From: Pontibacter populi
GTDB taxonomy: Bacteria > Bacteroidota > Bacteroidia > Cytophagales > Hymenobacteraceae
Direction: 5' to 3'
DNA: 64,000 nucleotides
Assembly: GCF_019336435.1 (NCBI RefSeq)
Contig: NZ_JAHWXQ010000005.1
Span: 186,001 to 250,000 of the forward strand
Shown: positions 54,689-63,678 of the stretch, in pieces
Layout of the letters: each line of letters begins with the position of its first letter
Position numbering within the stretch: the stretch's first letter is position 1
The notes under the pieces: model-generated
The model's input: only the letters and a program-made list of their open reading frames with translations
What the model was told of the DNA's origin: nothing
The model's database searches: none
Translations under genes and position numbers: made by a program

Positions 54689-55696
54689 ATGAGCATTGGA
54701 GTAAGTGTAATAGTTTGTTGCTATAATAGTGAATCTAGAATTCCAACTACATTAGAATATCTTGCTAATCAACAACTCGATGCAGATACCAATTTGGAGA
54801 TTATTATTGTAAATAACAATTCAACAGATAAAACTGCGGAAATCGCAGTAAAGACATGGGCGAGTTTTTCTAGTTCTTTTTTATTTCAGATAGTTAATCA
54901 ACCAATACCAGGTTTAAGTGCTGCTAGAGAAAAAGGAATTGAAGCAGCTACATTTGATATACTTATTTTCTGTGATGATGACAATTGGCTATCTCCTGAT
55001 TATGTGATAAAGGCATATGAAATCTTAAAATCAAATACAAAAATTGCAGCAGTTGGTGGTATCAATTTAGGTGTTTTCGAAACTCCTCCTCCAAAATGGA
55101 TAACTATTTTTGAAGCGTCTTATGCTCTAGGAAATCAGGGAAGTATGGATTTTGAGGTACTTCAGGGGAATAAGTATATTGTCGGAGCTGGCATGGCTCT
55201 CAATAAACTTGCTTACATAGATATTAAGCAACGCGGGTTTAATTTTTTTTTAACTGACAGAATTGGAAATAAAATAGTAGGTGGTGGTGATGTAGAGTTA
55301 TGCTATATATTAAAAATTGCGGGATATCAAATCGCTTTTTCTTCAGAATTAACATTAGAACATTATATGCCAACATCACGAATGACTGAAAGTTATTTAA
55401 CCAAAATGTGGCATAATTATTCTTATTCTTGGTTAGTTTTTGAAGCTTATAAGATATTCTTGTTTAAGAAGGATTTTAAAAGTTATACCTACTTCTTTTG
55501 GAAAGTAGAAAGCTTTAAAAGGTTATTTTCAAAGTCAAAAGGCCTATTATTTTATTTAAGATGTAAACGTAAAGGTAACCTTTCCTATTGTTTGCCTTAT
55601 GAAGCTGAACTTTTATTTAATACTTACCTATTCTTTAATACAAAAAGACTCTTAAAAATCACCCAAAATATACACCAAAAATTGTATAATGAATAA
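54689..55696 (+). CDS. glycosyltransferase family 2
   Basis: This 335-residue enzyme starts IGVSVIVCCYNSESRIPTTL, has IIIVNNNSTDKTAEIAV and the DxDD-type segment LIFCDDDNWLSPDYVIKAY near 95. A later GGGDVELCYILKIAGY block (about 205-220) is typical of rhamnosyl/galactosyl-type GT2 enzymes. The 3' end overlaps the following gene by 8 bp (55689-55696). The substrate is unknown. Confidence 0.92.
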   Translation: MSIGVSVIVCCYNSESRIPTTLEYLANQQLDADTNLEIIIVNNNSTDKTAEIAVKTWASFSSSFLFQIVNQPIPGLSAAREKGIEAATFDILIFCDDDNWLSPDYVIKAYEILKSNTKIAAVGGINLGVFETPPPKWITIFEASYALGNQGSMDFEVLQGNKYIVGAGMALNKLAYIDIKQRGFNFFLTDRIGNKIVGGGDVELCYILKIAGYQIAFSSELTLEHYMPTSRMTESYLTKMWHNYSYSWLVFEAYKIFLFKKDFKSYTYFFWKVESFKRLFSKSKGLLFYLRCKRKGNLSYCLPYEAELLFNTYLFFNTKRLLKITQNIHQKLYNE

Positions 55697-56525
55697 TGCA
55701 GTTATTGTAATTCCAGTACATACTTCTAATCCATCTCAGGAAGAACTTATTGCTTTTGCACAATGCTACAAAGTTTTAGCAGATCATGATATCTTTATAC
55801 TTCACCCGGAAGGATTAGATTTAGAAGCTTATTCTAGGGTAAATCCAAATATTAAGGGTGTAGCTATTGATCCACATTGGTTATCAGATATTAAGAACTA
55901 CAATAAATTGAAATGTAGTCCTTTTTTTTACAATCTATTTTCTAAATATCGATTCCTACTTACATACGAATTAGATGCATTTGTTTTTCGTGATGAACTT
56001 ATTTATTGGTGTAAGAAAGGGTATGATTATATTGGTGCGCCTTGGTATGAAGGTTACGCTAATACTTCTAATTCCTCAGAAATAGTTGGCGTAGGTAATT
56101 CTGGATTCTCTTTGAGAAATGTCAAACACTGTTTAAGGATAATAAAACGTGTTGACATTCTATGTTCGATTTATAAAGTTTTTTGTTGCTGTAACCTTGA
56201 TAGGGTCATTAGTTTTAAAAGGTTTTTAATGTATTCAAAGTTGCACCTTTTATTTAAAATAAAAGGATATCACTTTTTAGAACCGTTTTTAACTAGAAAA
56301 TATATTCATGAGGATATTTACTGGGGGATTTGGGTTTCGAAGTCGTTTAAAGACTTTGTAATAGCTCCTTATAGAGAAGCTATTCAGTTTAGCTTTGAAA
56401 CTGAACCTAAAAAACTTTATAAAATAAATAATTTTAAGTTACCATTTGGATGTCATGCTTGGCTAAGATATGATCCTATGTTTTGGAGCGAGTTTATCAT
56501 ACCCAAAAAAAGGACCTTACTGTAA
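55689..56525 (+). CDS. DUF5672 putative glycosyltransferase
   Basis: This 278-residue protein is of the DUF5672 type: VIVIPVHTSNPSQEELIAFAQC at the N-terminus, YRFLLTYELDAFVFRDEL with an acidic metal-binding-like stretch, and YDYIGAPWYEGY and VGNSGFSLRN. The C-terminal segment HEDIYWGIW is also conserved in the family. DUF5672 proteins look like GT-A-type sugar transferases and occur in polysaccharide loci; activity has not been shown for most. It overlaps the upstream GT2 by 8 bp. Confidence 0.85.
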   Translation: MNNAVIVIPVHTSNPSQEELIAFAQCYKVLADHDIFILHPEGLDLEAYSRVNPNIKGVAIDPHWLSDIKNYNKLKCSPFFYNLFSKYRFLLTYELDAFVFRDELIYWCKKGYDYIGAPWYEGYANTSNSSEIVGVGNSGFSLRNVKHCLRIIKRVDILCSIYKVFCCCNLDRVISFKRFLMYSKLHLLFKIKGYHFLEPFLTRKYIHEDIYWGIWVSKSFKDFVIAPYREAIQFSFETEPKKLYKINNFKLPFGCHAWLRYDPMFWSEFIIPKKRTLL

Positions 56526-56576
56526 TGTAGTTCGCTGTCCAAACGAAATATATTGATAACAAATCTATGATTACAT

Positions 56577-57347
56577 ATGCCTAAGTTATCCATCATAACA
56601 ATTAATTATAATAATAAAAAAGGATTGCTAAAAACTGTAAAGAGCGTCATAAAGCAAGAATTTAATGATTGTGAATACATCATTATTGATGGTGGATCCA
56701 CTGATGGTAGTATAGATATAATTAAGGAATACTCTAACCTTATTTCCTACTGGGTTTCAGAGCATGACCGAGGAATTTATCATGCAATGAATAAAGGAAT
56801 CGTAAGAGCAAGCGGAGAATATATTCTTTTTCTTAATTCAGGCGATTTTTTAGTTTCAGATATTTTATCTTCATTAAAATTTGCTGATCTAAAAGAAGAT
56901 ATTATTTATTTTAATTTGGAATTTTTAGAACGGAACGGATCACATATACAAGTCTACCCAAGTACTCTTTCTTTCAGATATCTTTCTACTTATTCTTTAC
57001 CACATCAAGGTGCTCTTATTAAAATGGATTTGTTCAAAAAGTATGGTTACTACAATGAAAATTATAGCATAGTTTCAGATTGGTCTTTCTTTTTAATTAC
57101 CATTGCAAAACATAATGCTACATATAAGCACATTAACATAACTTTTGCCTCTGTTGAAAGGGAGGGTATTAGCTGTGATCCACAAAATAATGAAATGATA
57201 AACCTGGAAAGACAACAAGTGCTTCTTTCTGAATTTAATTTATTTTTAGAGGATTATAAACATTACTATGAGCTAGAAAGACAATCTTTAAAGCTTAAAA
57301 ATAATCGGCTTTTTAGACTACTAAATAAATTAATAAATTTTATATAA
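56577..57347 (+). CDS. glycosyltransferase family 2
   Basis: This 256-residue GT2 begins LSIITINYNNKKGLLKTVKS, has YIIIDGGSTDGSIDII and then WVSEHDRGIYHAMNKGI with LFLNSGDF. This arrangement is shared by WcaA/WbbD-like galactosyl- and glucosyl-transferases. Length is on the short side but complete. The substrate is unknown. It is separated from the following gene by about 40 bp and shares the low GC of the block. Confidence 0.92.
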   Translation: MPKLSIITINYNNKKGLLKTVKSVIKQEFNDCEYIIIDGGSTDGSIDIIKEYSNLISYWVSEHDRGIYHAMNKGIVRASGEYILFLNSGDFLVSDILSSLKFADLKEDIIYFNLEFLERNGSHIQVYPSTLSFRYLSTYSLPHQGALIKMDLFKKYGYYNENYSIVSDWSFFLITIAKHNATYKHINITFASVEREGISCDPQNNEMINLERQQVLLSEFNLFLEDYKHYYELERQSLKLKNNRLFRLLNKLINFI

Positions 57348-57389
57348 TATTTTTTTTGGCTCTTGCTTGGTTTTTATTTGAATAATAAG

Positions 57390-58184
57390 ATGAAGATCAC
57401 AATCTACTCCGTATGTTGGAATGAAGAGGTTTTACTTCCTCACTTCTTTCAACATTATAAATCGAGGTTCCCCAATGCTGATTTTGTGATTTATGATAAT
57501 GGTTCTACTGATAGATCAAGGGATATCATTAGAGAAAATGGAGGAGTTGTTAAGAACTTAGAGTCTAATAATAGGGCAAGGGAAGATTTACTAATGGGGG
57601 TGAGAAATAATTGTTGGAAATTATCTAAAAACGATTGGGTGATTGTTTGTGATGTAGATGAGTTTATTGATTGTGATGAAAGTTTTCTTTCAAATGCAAC
57701 TGCGTCGGTTATTCGATGTGAAGGTTACGAAATGGCTGGAGATACTTTAAATATTGACACTATAACAAAAGGTACGAGAAACTACTGGCTTGACAAATGT
57801 TCTGTTTTTAATCCGAATAAGATTTCTGAAATAAATTATTCTCCAGGTTGTCATTCATGTGCACCTGTAGGTGAGGTTATTTATAACAAAAAGAGGGTTC
57901 CGTTAAAGCATTATAAGTACTTTAAGTTATCTTATGTGATAGAGCGGTTTGAAGTTCTAAGTAAGAGATTGTCTGATGAAAATAAAAGCAATGGTTGGGG
58001 CATACATTATTTACAGAATAAAGAAGAGATTAAAGATGCATATTTATTTATTTTAAATAACGCTGAAGCAGTACCAGCACCTTTTATACGATATTTATAC
58101 TATAAACTTATTAATAATCAGAAATATTATAGAATATTGAAAAAGTTATTAAATATTAAGAAGTCCATTGTAACTCGCTATTAA
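57390..58184 (+). CDS. glycosyltransferase family 2 (WfdY-type)
   Basis: This 264-residue GT-A-like protein opens KITIYSVCWNEEVLLPHFFQ and has FVIYDNGSTDRSRDII with the DxD-type VIVCDVDEFIDC (about 85-96). The CNEE/CWNEE opening is typical of glycosyltransferases that act late in O-antigen assembly. The frame reaches a TTG at 57363, but the ATG at 57390 is preferred because the family N-terminus starts directly at KITIYS. The substrate is unknown. Confidence 0.88.
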   Translation: MKITIYSVCWNEEVLLPHFFQHYKSRFPNADFVIYDNGSTDRSRDIIRENGGVVKNLESNNRAREDLLMGVRNNCWKLSKNDWVIVCDVDEFIDCDESFLSNATASVIRCEGYEMAGDTLNIDTITKGTRNYWLDKCSVFNPNKISEINYSPGCHSCAPVGEVIYNKKRVPLKHYKYFKLSYVIERFEVLSKRLSDENKSNGWGIHYLQNKEEIKDAYLFILNNAEAVPAPFIRYLYYKLINNQKYYRILKKLLNIKKSIVTRY

Positions 58185-58207
58185 TTTAAAAATAAACGTT
58201 TATCTTC

Positions 58208-59347
58208 TTGAGTAAGAAAGTACTTTTTATATCTCATAATGCTTCCAGAAGTGGAGCTCCTTTAATGCTTTATAACTGTATTAAATGGTTAAAAATCAGG
58301 CAATTAATAGATCCCTATATTCTTTTAATAGATGGGGGTAGTCTAGAAAATGATTTCAGCTGTCTTGGACCTACTTTTATTTGGAATGGATTTCACAAGA
58401 CAACAAATTGGTTAGATCGTGCTGTAGGATTTATAAGTTTGAACCAAAAGAAAAAGAGACATATATTAAAGTTAAAGAAGTATTTAGAAGTTCAAGGCTT
58501 TAAACTGGTCTATAGCAATTCAATAGTAGCTAATAAAGTAGCTTATGAATTAGGTAAAACTATTTCATGCCCGTTTTTGTCACATGTGCATGAAATGAGT
58601 TTTTCAGCCAATCATTTTTATAAGTCCTTTCTTTTACAAGAATATATAGAAAACTTTGACCATTTTATTAGTGTATCCCAACAATCTTTGAAGTTACTAA
58701 CAGAAGAATTAGGAGTTGATGAATCTAAAATAACTGTTATACCTCCTTTTTATTCAGACATAGTCAAGCTAAATAGTACTATAATAATTGATAAAGAAAA
58801 TATTAAGATTGGTTTTTCTGGATATGCCGGCTGGAGAAAAGGAATCGACCTATTCACTCCTTTATTAGCTGTTTGTAATAATAAATTTGACTTGCATAAT
58901 ATCGAGTTTATCTGGATAGGTGAAATAAACGAAGAAACAAAGGAAAGAATACTATATGATTTGAAGATATTGAATATCGTTTCGAAGGTAAGTTTTCCAG
59001 GATATATAACAAACCCTCATGAATATATGGCTTTGCTCGATGTATTTGTGCTCCTTTCAAGAGAAGATCCCTTTCCTATTGCTTGTTTGGAGGCGGCAAG
59101 TAATAATGTTCCTTTGATTTGTTTTGAGGCTTCTGGTGGTATTCCTGATCTTATTGAAGATGATGCTGGTAAAGTAGTTCCTTATTTAAATTTGGATTTA
59201 ATGGCTGAAGCTATAAAGGCATTTGTTAACAATAAGCACAAGAGAATTATTAAAGGTGAAATAGCTGCCAAAAAAGTGAAAAGCTATTCCCAGGAAGCCA
59301 TAATGCCATTGATAAATTCAGTGATTCAAAAAATTACTTCTAATTAA
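58208..59347 (+). CDS. glycosyltransferase family 4 (GT-B)
   Basis: This 379-residue GT-B enzyme starts VLFISHNASRSGAPLMLYN, has a C-terminal domain with IKIGFSGYAGWRKGIDLF near 200, and the donor-binding motif EDPFPIACLEAASNNVPLICFEASG (E-x7-E). The start codon is TTG at 58208, since no in-frame ATG precedes the conserved opening. The substrate is unknown. The following gene begins 2 bp later. Confidence 0.92.
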   Translation: MSKKVLFISHNASRSGAPLMLYNCIKWLKIRQLIDPYILLIDGGSLENDFSCLGPTFIWNGFHKTTNWLDRAVGFISLNQKKKRHILKLKKYLEVQGFKLVYSNSIVANKVAYELGKTISCPFLSHVHEMSFSANHFYKSFLLQEYIENFDHFISVSQQSLKLLTEELGVDESKITVIPPFYSDIVKLNSTIIIDKENIKIGFSGYAGWRKGIDLFTPLLAVCNNKFDLHNIEFIWIGEINEETKERILYDLKILNIVSKVSFPGYITNPHEYMALLDVFVLLSREDPFPIACLEAASNNVPLICFEASGGIPDLIEDDAGKVVPYLNLDLMAEAIKAFVNNKHKRIIKGEIAAKKVKSYSQEAIMPLINSVIQKITSN

Positions 59348-59348
59348 T

Positions 59349-60302
59349 ATGCTTCCTATAGTCTCCATTGTAATACCCGTATATAATCAACCTGATTTAT
59401 TGCAACGTTGTCTTCATAGTATTACTCAGCAGACATTTCGAGATTTTCAAATAGTCATCATTGATGATAATAGTACCATAGATTACTCTTCAGTTATTGC
59501 TACATACTCAAGTTTTCCTATTCAGTATTTTAGAAATAGTGTAAATAAAGGCGCTATGTCTAATATGAAGTTTTTACTTGAAACGGAGTGGAATACTAAA
59601 TACTTTATCCTTTTTCATGAAGATGATATGATGCATCCTCAGTTTCTTCAGAATCAAATAAAATTAATGGAGAATAATTCAGAAATAGCTTTTTCCGGGA
59701 CATTTATGGAGTATTTTGAAGAGGATGTATATAATAGTCACTTTTCCCAAAAAAATTATAATACAATAGAAAAGAAGATTTTTTATATACCATCAGATTT
59801 TTTAGCTTCTATTTTTCTAAAAGAGGAAATTTGCTTTGGAAGTATTATCTATAGAACCTCTTTGCTAAATAATCCAACATTTGATGTTGCACGTTATGGA
59901 CCTATTTGTGATAGGCCCTTTTTACTGAGTATTATAAAAAAATGTTCATATGGATGTTTGATTAAAGCTCCTTTAGTTTATTATCGTGACCATGGCCCTG
60001 AAGATAAACGTTTTAGTAACCTCAGTAGGCATCAGTTGGTTAATTTTCTCCGAACTTATAAGGATTTACTTAATGATGATTTAGCCTTGCATAATAAATT
60101 TTTGACCTACGCTTCAAATGAAGCTTTATGGTTTTGTAAGATTTCAGATGAAATAAGCTTCTTAGATACTTATAAAATATTTATTTTATGCTTGAGCAAT
60201 TCAATTGTTTCTTTAAAACATCTTGAACCCAAGGGGTTAAGGTCTTTAGGAATATACCCACTAGCGCTTTTACTTAAGAAGATAAAAGATTTTACTTTAT
60301 GA
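59349..60302 (+). CDS. glycosyltransferase family 2
   Basis: This 317-residue GT2 begins PIVSIVIPVYNQPDLLQRCLHS, has VIIDDNSTIDYSSVI and the DxD-like ILFHEDDMMHPQFLQ (about 93-106). Later features include YGPICDRPFLLSIIKK and YYRDHGPEDKR, which fit the acceptor side. It overlaps the next GT4 gene by four bases (ATGA at 60299-60302), which indicates translational coupling. Confidence 0.93.
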   Translation: MLPIVSIVIPVYNQPDLLQRCLHSITQQTFRDFQIVIIDDNSTIDYSSVIATYSSFPIQYFRNSVNKGAMSNMKFLLETEWNTKYFILFHEDDMMHPQFLQNQIKLMENNSEIAFSGTFMEYFEEDVYNSHFSQKNYNTIEKKIFYIPSDFLASIFLKEEICFGSIIYRTSLLNNPTFDVARYGPICDRPFLLSIIKKCSYGCLIKAPLVYYRDHGPEDKRFSNLSRHQLVNFLRTYKDLLNDDLALHNKFLTYASNEALWFCKISDEISFLDTYKIFILCLSNSIVSLKHLEPKGLRSLGIYPLALLLKKIKDFTL

Positions 60303-61516
60303 GGATTGCTTTTATTACTTATGAGTATCCAAGTGAAATTGGATTAGGTGGAATTGGTACGTACACAAAACAGGTAGCAACAGCATTGATAAAGAAAGGC
60401 TTGGATATATCTGTATTTTGCGGGAGTTTTACCCAGCAGAAGTTTTATTACGATAATGGGGTTAAAGTTCATAGTATAAAATGTACTAACCCAGAAACAT
60501 TTAAGTTTAATGTAGTAGCTCCCTTTTTGGCTGAACATAACAAAACTCCATTTGATTTAATGGAATCACCGGAGATACATGGTAATGCGGCTGAAGTAAA
60601 GAAGCATTTACCTTCTTTACCTTTAGTTGTAAGGTTACATGCTCCCAACTATCTTGTTGAAAAGCTCAAGAAAACATATACACCTTTTGTTGCCAAAATC
60701 CGTTTTTTTATGGGAGCATTAAGGAGAGGTAGGTGGGACTTAGGTTATTGGCGCAAATATGATTACAAATCTGATCCTGACTATAATTTCGTAATAAGGG
60801 CTGATGCCATAATAGCGCCATCTAATGCTATGAAAGAATGGGCTGTTTCTAATTGGAATATTAACAAAGTGTCTATAGAAGTAATTCCAAATGTATTTTA
60901 TCCTGACAAAGCATTCCTTAATATTGAAAGGCCTACTTATCATAAGAGAATTGTATACTTTGGCAGGCTTAATGTTTTGAAAGGACTGGTAGGAGCTACT
61001 AAAGCTATGCGAGTTTTCCTTTCCAAGAATCCGGATTGGACTTGGAAAGTAATTGGAAATGATGGTCCTTCTCATATATTCAATTTAAGCATGCGACAAT
61101 GGATGAAAAAACATTTAAAGGAAGTAACTAACCAAGTAGAATTTATAGATGGTGTTACTTACGAGCAACTTCCATATGAACTTGCAACAGTAGATATAGC
61201 TTTACTACCTAGTTTGTTTGAAAGTTTTTCCTATACCTGTAAGGAAGCTCTTGCTGCTGGATTACCTGTAATAGGTAGTAATGTAGGAGGCATGGCTGAT
61301 ATGATAACATCAAGTAAACAAGGATGCTTGGTAAATCCTAAATCCGACAAGCAAATACTTCAAGCACTTACTGTTTTCACCTCAAGCACTAGACTCCAAA
61401 CAAGTCAGATAAGTAGTAGACAGAGTGTTTTCTCAGAAGATCAAAATAACCTTACAGATATTTATATTGATTATTACAAATATTTTATAGGCTGGAAATA
61501 TATACATACTAAGTAG
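60299..61516 (+). CDS. glycosyltransferase family 4 (GT-B)
   Basis: This 405-residue GT4 enzyme opens MRIAFITYEYPSEIGLGGIGTY with the N-terminal Gly-rich loop. The middle holds ADAIIAPSNAMKEWAV, and the C-terminal domain starts RIVYFGRLNVLKGLVGA. The donor motif is SLFESFSYTCKEALAAGLPVIGSNVGG (E-x7-E). Coupled by four bases to the preceding GT2. The donor is unknown. Confidence 0.94.
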   Translation: MRIAFITYEYPSEIGLGGIGTYTKQVATALIKKGLDISVFCGSFTQQKFYYDNGVKVHSIKCTNPETFKFNVVAPFLAEHNKTPFDLMESPEIHGNAAEVKKHLPSLPLVVRLHAPNYLVEKLKKTYTPFVAKIRFFMGALRRGRWDLGYWRKYDYKSDPDYNFVIRADAIIAPSNAMKEWAVSNWNINKVSIEVIPNVFYPDKAFLNIERPTYHKRIVYFGRLNVLKGLVGATKAMRVFLSKNPDWTWKVIGNDGPSHIFNLSMRQWMKKHLKEVTNQVEFIDGVTYEQLPYELATVDIALLPSLFESFSYTCKEALAAGLPVIGSNVGGMADMITSSKQGCLVNPKSDKQILQALTVFTSSTRLQTSQISSRQSVFSEDQNNLTDIYIDYYKYFIGWKYIHTK

Positions 61517-61546
61517 TAAATAAGTAGGTCTAAAGTTTTTAGTATT

Positions 61547-62698
61547 ATGAAAATAGCTTTTGTTTCTTTGATGGAGGGCCAACCTTGGGGAGGGAGCGAG
61601 GCTTTATGGCATAAAACGGCTAAATATTCTAGGGAGCAAGGAAACGATGTATTGGTGTCTGTGTATGATTGGGGATCGACTAATCGTTACATTAAAGAAC
61701 TTATGGACATAGGATGTCGAGTTCATAGTCGACCACTATACTCTCGAAACAAGGTGCATATCAGGAAGCTAATTTATTCACTTAAAAATAAAATTCTTGG
61801 TACATCAAGATTCTACAATCACATTTTAAAATTCAAACCAGATATGGTTGTAATTAGTCAGGGTAATACTTATGACTTGGTTATTCACCATACCTCTCTA
61901 AAAGACAGTCTTATATTAAGTAAAGTACCATACTTCATAATTTGTCACAATCATACGCAATTTAGTGATATACCAAATGCTGCTGTTTATTCAGGTGCGA
62001 GATCTGCTTTCGAAAATGCAAGTAAAGTTTTTTTTGTGTCTAAGAGAATGTGGAGCTTTGTTGAGAGGCAACTTTGTACCAAATTAAAAAATGGATATCT
62101 TACTTGGAACCCTTTGAATTTAAAGTCCAATAAACTTGTGAAATGGCCAGAAAATTCAGATTCTTTAAACTTCGCTGTTGTTGCTAGTATAGTTGGAGGA
62201 AAAGGACATGATATGCTTTTTGAAGCATTATCAACTGAAACTTGGATTAAAAGAAGATCCTGGATATTAAATTTATATGGCGCAGGGGAGGGGGTAGAAT
62301 ATCTGAAGAAATTAGCTGTTTTTTATGGTATAGACAAAAAAGTTATTTTTCACGGGCATTTTGATAATATCTTAGGGGTGTGGGAGCATAATCATATTTT
62401 AGTGGTTCCCTCTTCAATAGAAGGTCTTCCTATTTCTTTAGTAGAAGCCATGATTTGTGGTAGACCTGCTATTGTAACTGATATTGGTGGGAATTGCGAA
62501 ATGATAAAAGATGGTGTAAATGGCTTTGTTGCAGAGTCGCCATATACTTCATATATCAGATATGCTCTTGAAAGGGCATGGGAGAAAAGGGAATGCTGGC
62601 ATGGAATGGGCTTATTAGCTAGGAGTAGCGCTTTAGAACAGGTAGATTTAACTCCTGAAATAACTTTATATAATAAATTATCATCCCAAACTTTATGA
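61547..62698 (+). CDS. glycosyltransferase family 4 (GT-B)
   Basis: This 383-residue GT4 starts MKIAFVSLMEGQPWGGSEALW, with the typical Gly-rich sugar-acceptor loop. The C-terminal half carries NFAVVASIVGGKGHDML and the donor motif SSIEGLPISLVEAMICGRPAIVTDIGG (E-x7-E). It overlaps the next gene by four bases (62695-62698), again a sign of translational coupling. The substrate is unknown. Confidence 0.94.
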   Translation: MKIAFVSLMEGQPWGGSEALWHKTAKYSREQGNDVLVSVYDWGSTNRYIKELMDIGCRVHSRPLYSRNKVHIRKLIYSLKNKILGTSRFYNHILKFKPDMVVISQGNTYDLVIHHTSLKDSLILSKVPYFIICHNHTQFSDIPNAAVYSGARSAFENASKVFFVSKRMWSFVERQLCTKLKNGYLTWNPLNLKSNKLVKWPENSDSLNFAVVASIVGGKGHDMLFEALSTETWIKRRSWILNLYGAGEGVEYLKKLAVFYGIDKKVIFHGHFDNILGVWEHNHILVVPSSIEGLPISLVEAMICGRPAIVTDIGGNCEMIKDGVNGFVAESPYTSYIRYALERAWEKRECWHGMGLLARSSALEQVDLTPEITLYNKLSSQTL

Positions 62699-63528
62699 TA
62701 CTTGTAAGTGTTTTAATGACAGCTTATAATAGGGAGAAATACATAGCAGAGGCAATTGAAAGTGTGTTATGTTCTACCTTTAAAAACTTTGAGTTGATAA
62801 TCGTAGATGATTTGTCTGCTGATAGGACGCTTGATATTGCAAGAGGTTATGAGACCAAAGATGATCGCGTTAGAGTTTATAGAAATGATAAGAACTTAGG
62901 GCAATTTGCCAATAGAAATAAAGCTGCTGAGTTAGCTGTTGGGAAGTACATAAAATATTTAGATTCAGATGATATAATTTACCCGTATGGTTTAGCTGTA
63001 ATGGTAAATGCAATGGAATCATTCCCTGAAGCTGGTTTAGGCTTCTGTTACACATCAGGTGATAGCCCGTGGCCTCTACCAAAGCTTTTAACTTCAGCAG
63101 AAGCTTATTCAATGCATTATAAGAAGGGTGGAATTCTATTTTGTGGTCCTAGCGGGTTGATAATGCGCAGAGACATTTTCTGGAATACGGGAGGGTATGA
63201 AGATTATGGTATGCCTTCTGATAATCATCTATCGTTGAAGATTGCTGCCACCTCACCCGTTGTCCCACTTCAAAGGGATTTGTTCTGGTGGCGAAAGCAC
63301 GAGGGACAGGCTTTTAATAATGCAAATCTCTCTGTAAATGCCTTAAATAATTACCGTTTTAACAAGAGCTTGATCGATAGCCATTTATGCCCGCTTAATA
63401 AACGTGATAAGGATATAATAACAAAGAATCTTAAACGGATTTTTTTAAAGAATATTGTTAGAATTGGGATTAAAAGTAGAAAACCTTTTGAAGCTTTCGA
63501 ATTGATAAGTAAATCTAAGATTCTTTAA
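62695..63528 (+). CDS. glycosyltransferase family 2
   Basis: This 277-residue GT2 opens LVSVLMTAYNREKYIAEAIESVL, has LIIVDDLSADRTLDIA and the DxD-like YLDSDDIIYPYGL (about 91-103), followed by GPSGLIMRRDIFWNTGGYEDYGMPSDNHLSLKIA segments. The substrate is unknown. It overlaps the preceding GT4 by four bases and is followed by a 150-bp gap with a weak hairpin before the next GT4 gene. Confidence 0.93.
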   Translation: MILVSVLMTAYNREKYIAEAIESVLCSTFKNFELIIVDDLSADRTLDIARGYETKDDRVRVYRNDKNLGQFANRNKAAELAVGKYIKYLDSDDIIYPYGLAVMVNAMESFPEAGLGFCYTSGDSPWPLPKLLTSAEAYSMHYKKGGILFCGPSGLIMRRDIFWNTGGYEDYGMPSDNHLSLKIAATSPVVPLQRDLFWWRKHEGQAFNNANLSVNALNNYRFNKSLIDSHLCPLNKRDKDIITKNLKRIFLKNIVRIGIKSRKPFEAFELISKSKIL

Positions 63529-63567
63529 GTTCTGGGTAATTTTTCTAGGAGGTGGCAATATAGTGGA

Positions 63568-63606
63568 AGCCCTTTAAATATAAAAATTTATGAAGTATTT
63601 AAGGCT
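63568..63606 (+). terminator. possible hairpin between the last complete GT2 and the partial GT4
   Basis: AGCCCTTTAAATA (63568-63580) can pair with TATTTAAGGCT (63596-63606) apart from one or two unpaired bases, around a 15-nt loop. There is a TCTCTTGC downstream but no long T run. Confidence 0.3.
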
Positions 63607-63678
63607 CTCTTGCAAATTTCGCTGATTAAGTAACGGCGTTGCATTCTAATTAACTTCTATCTAAAGTTTTGTTTCGTT

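Noticed and set aside
63590..63625. Short ATG-initiated frame before the last glycosyltransferase
   Set aside because: It has fewer than 15 codons and lies within a hairpin; no ribosome-binding context.
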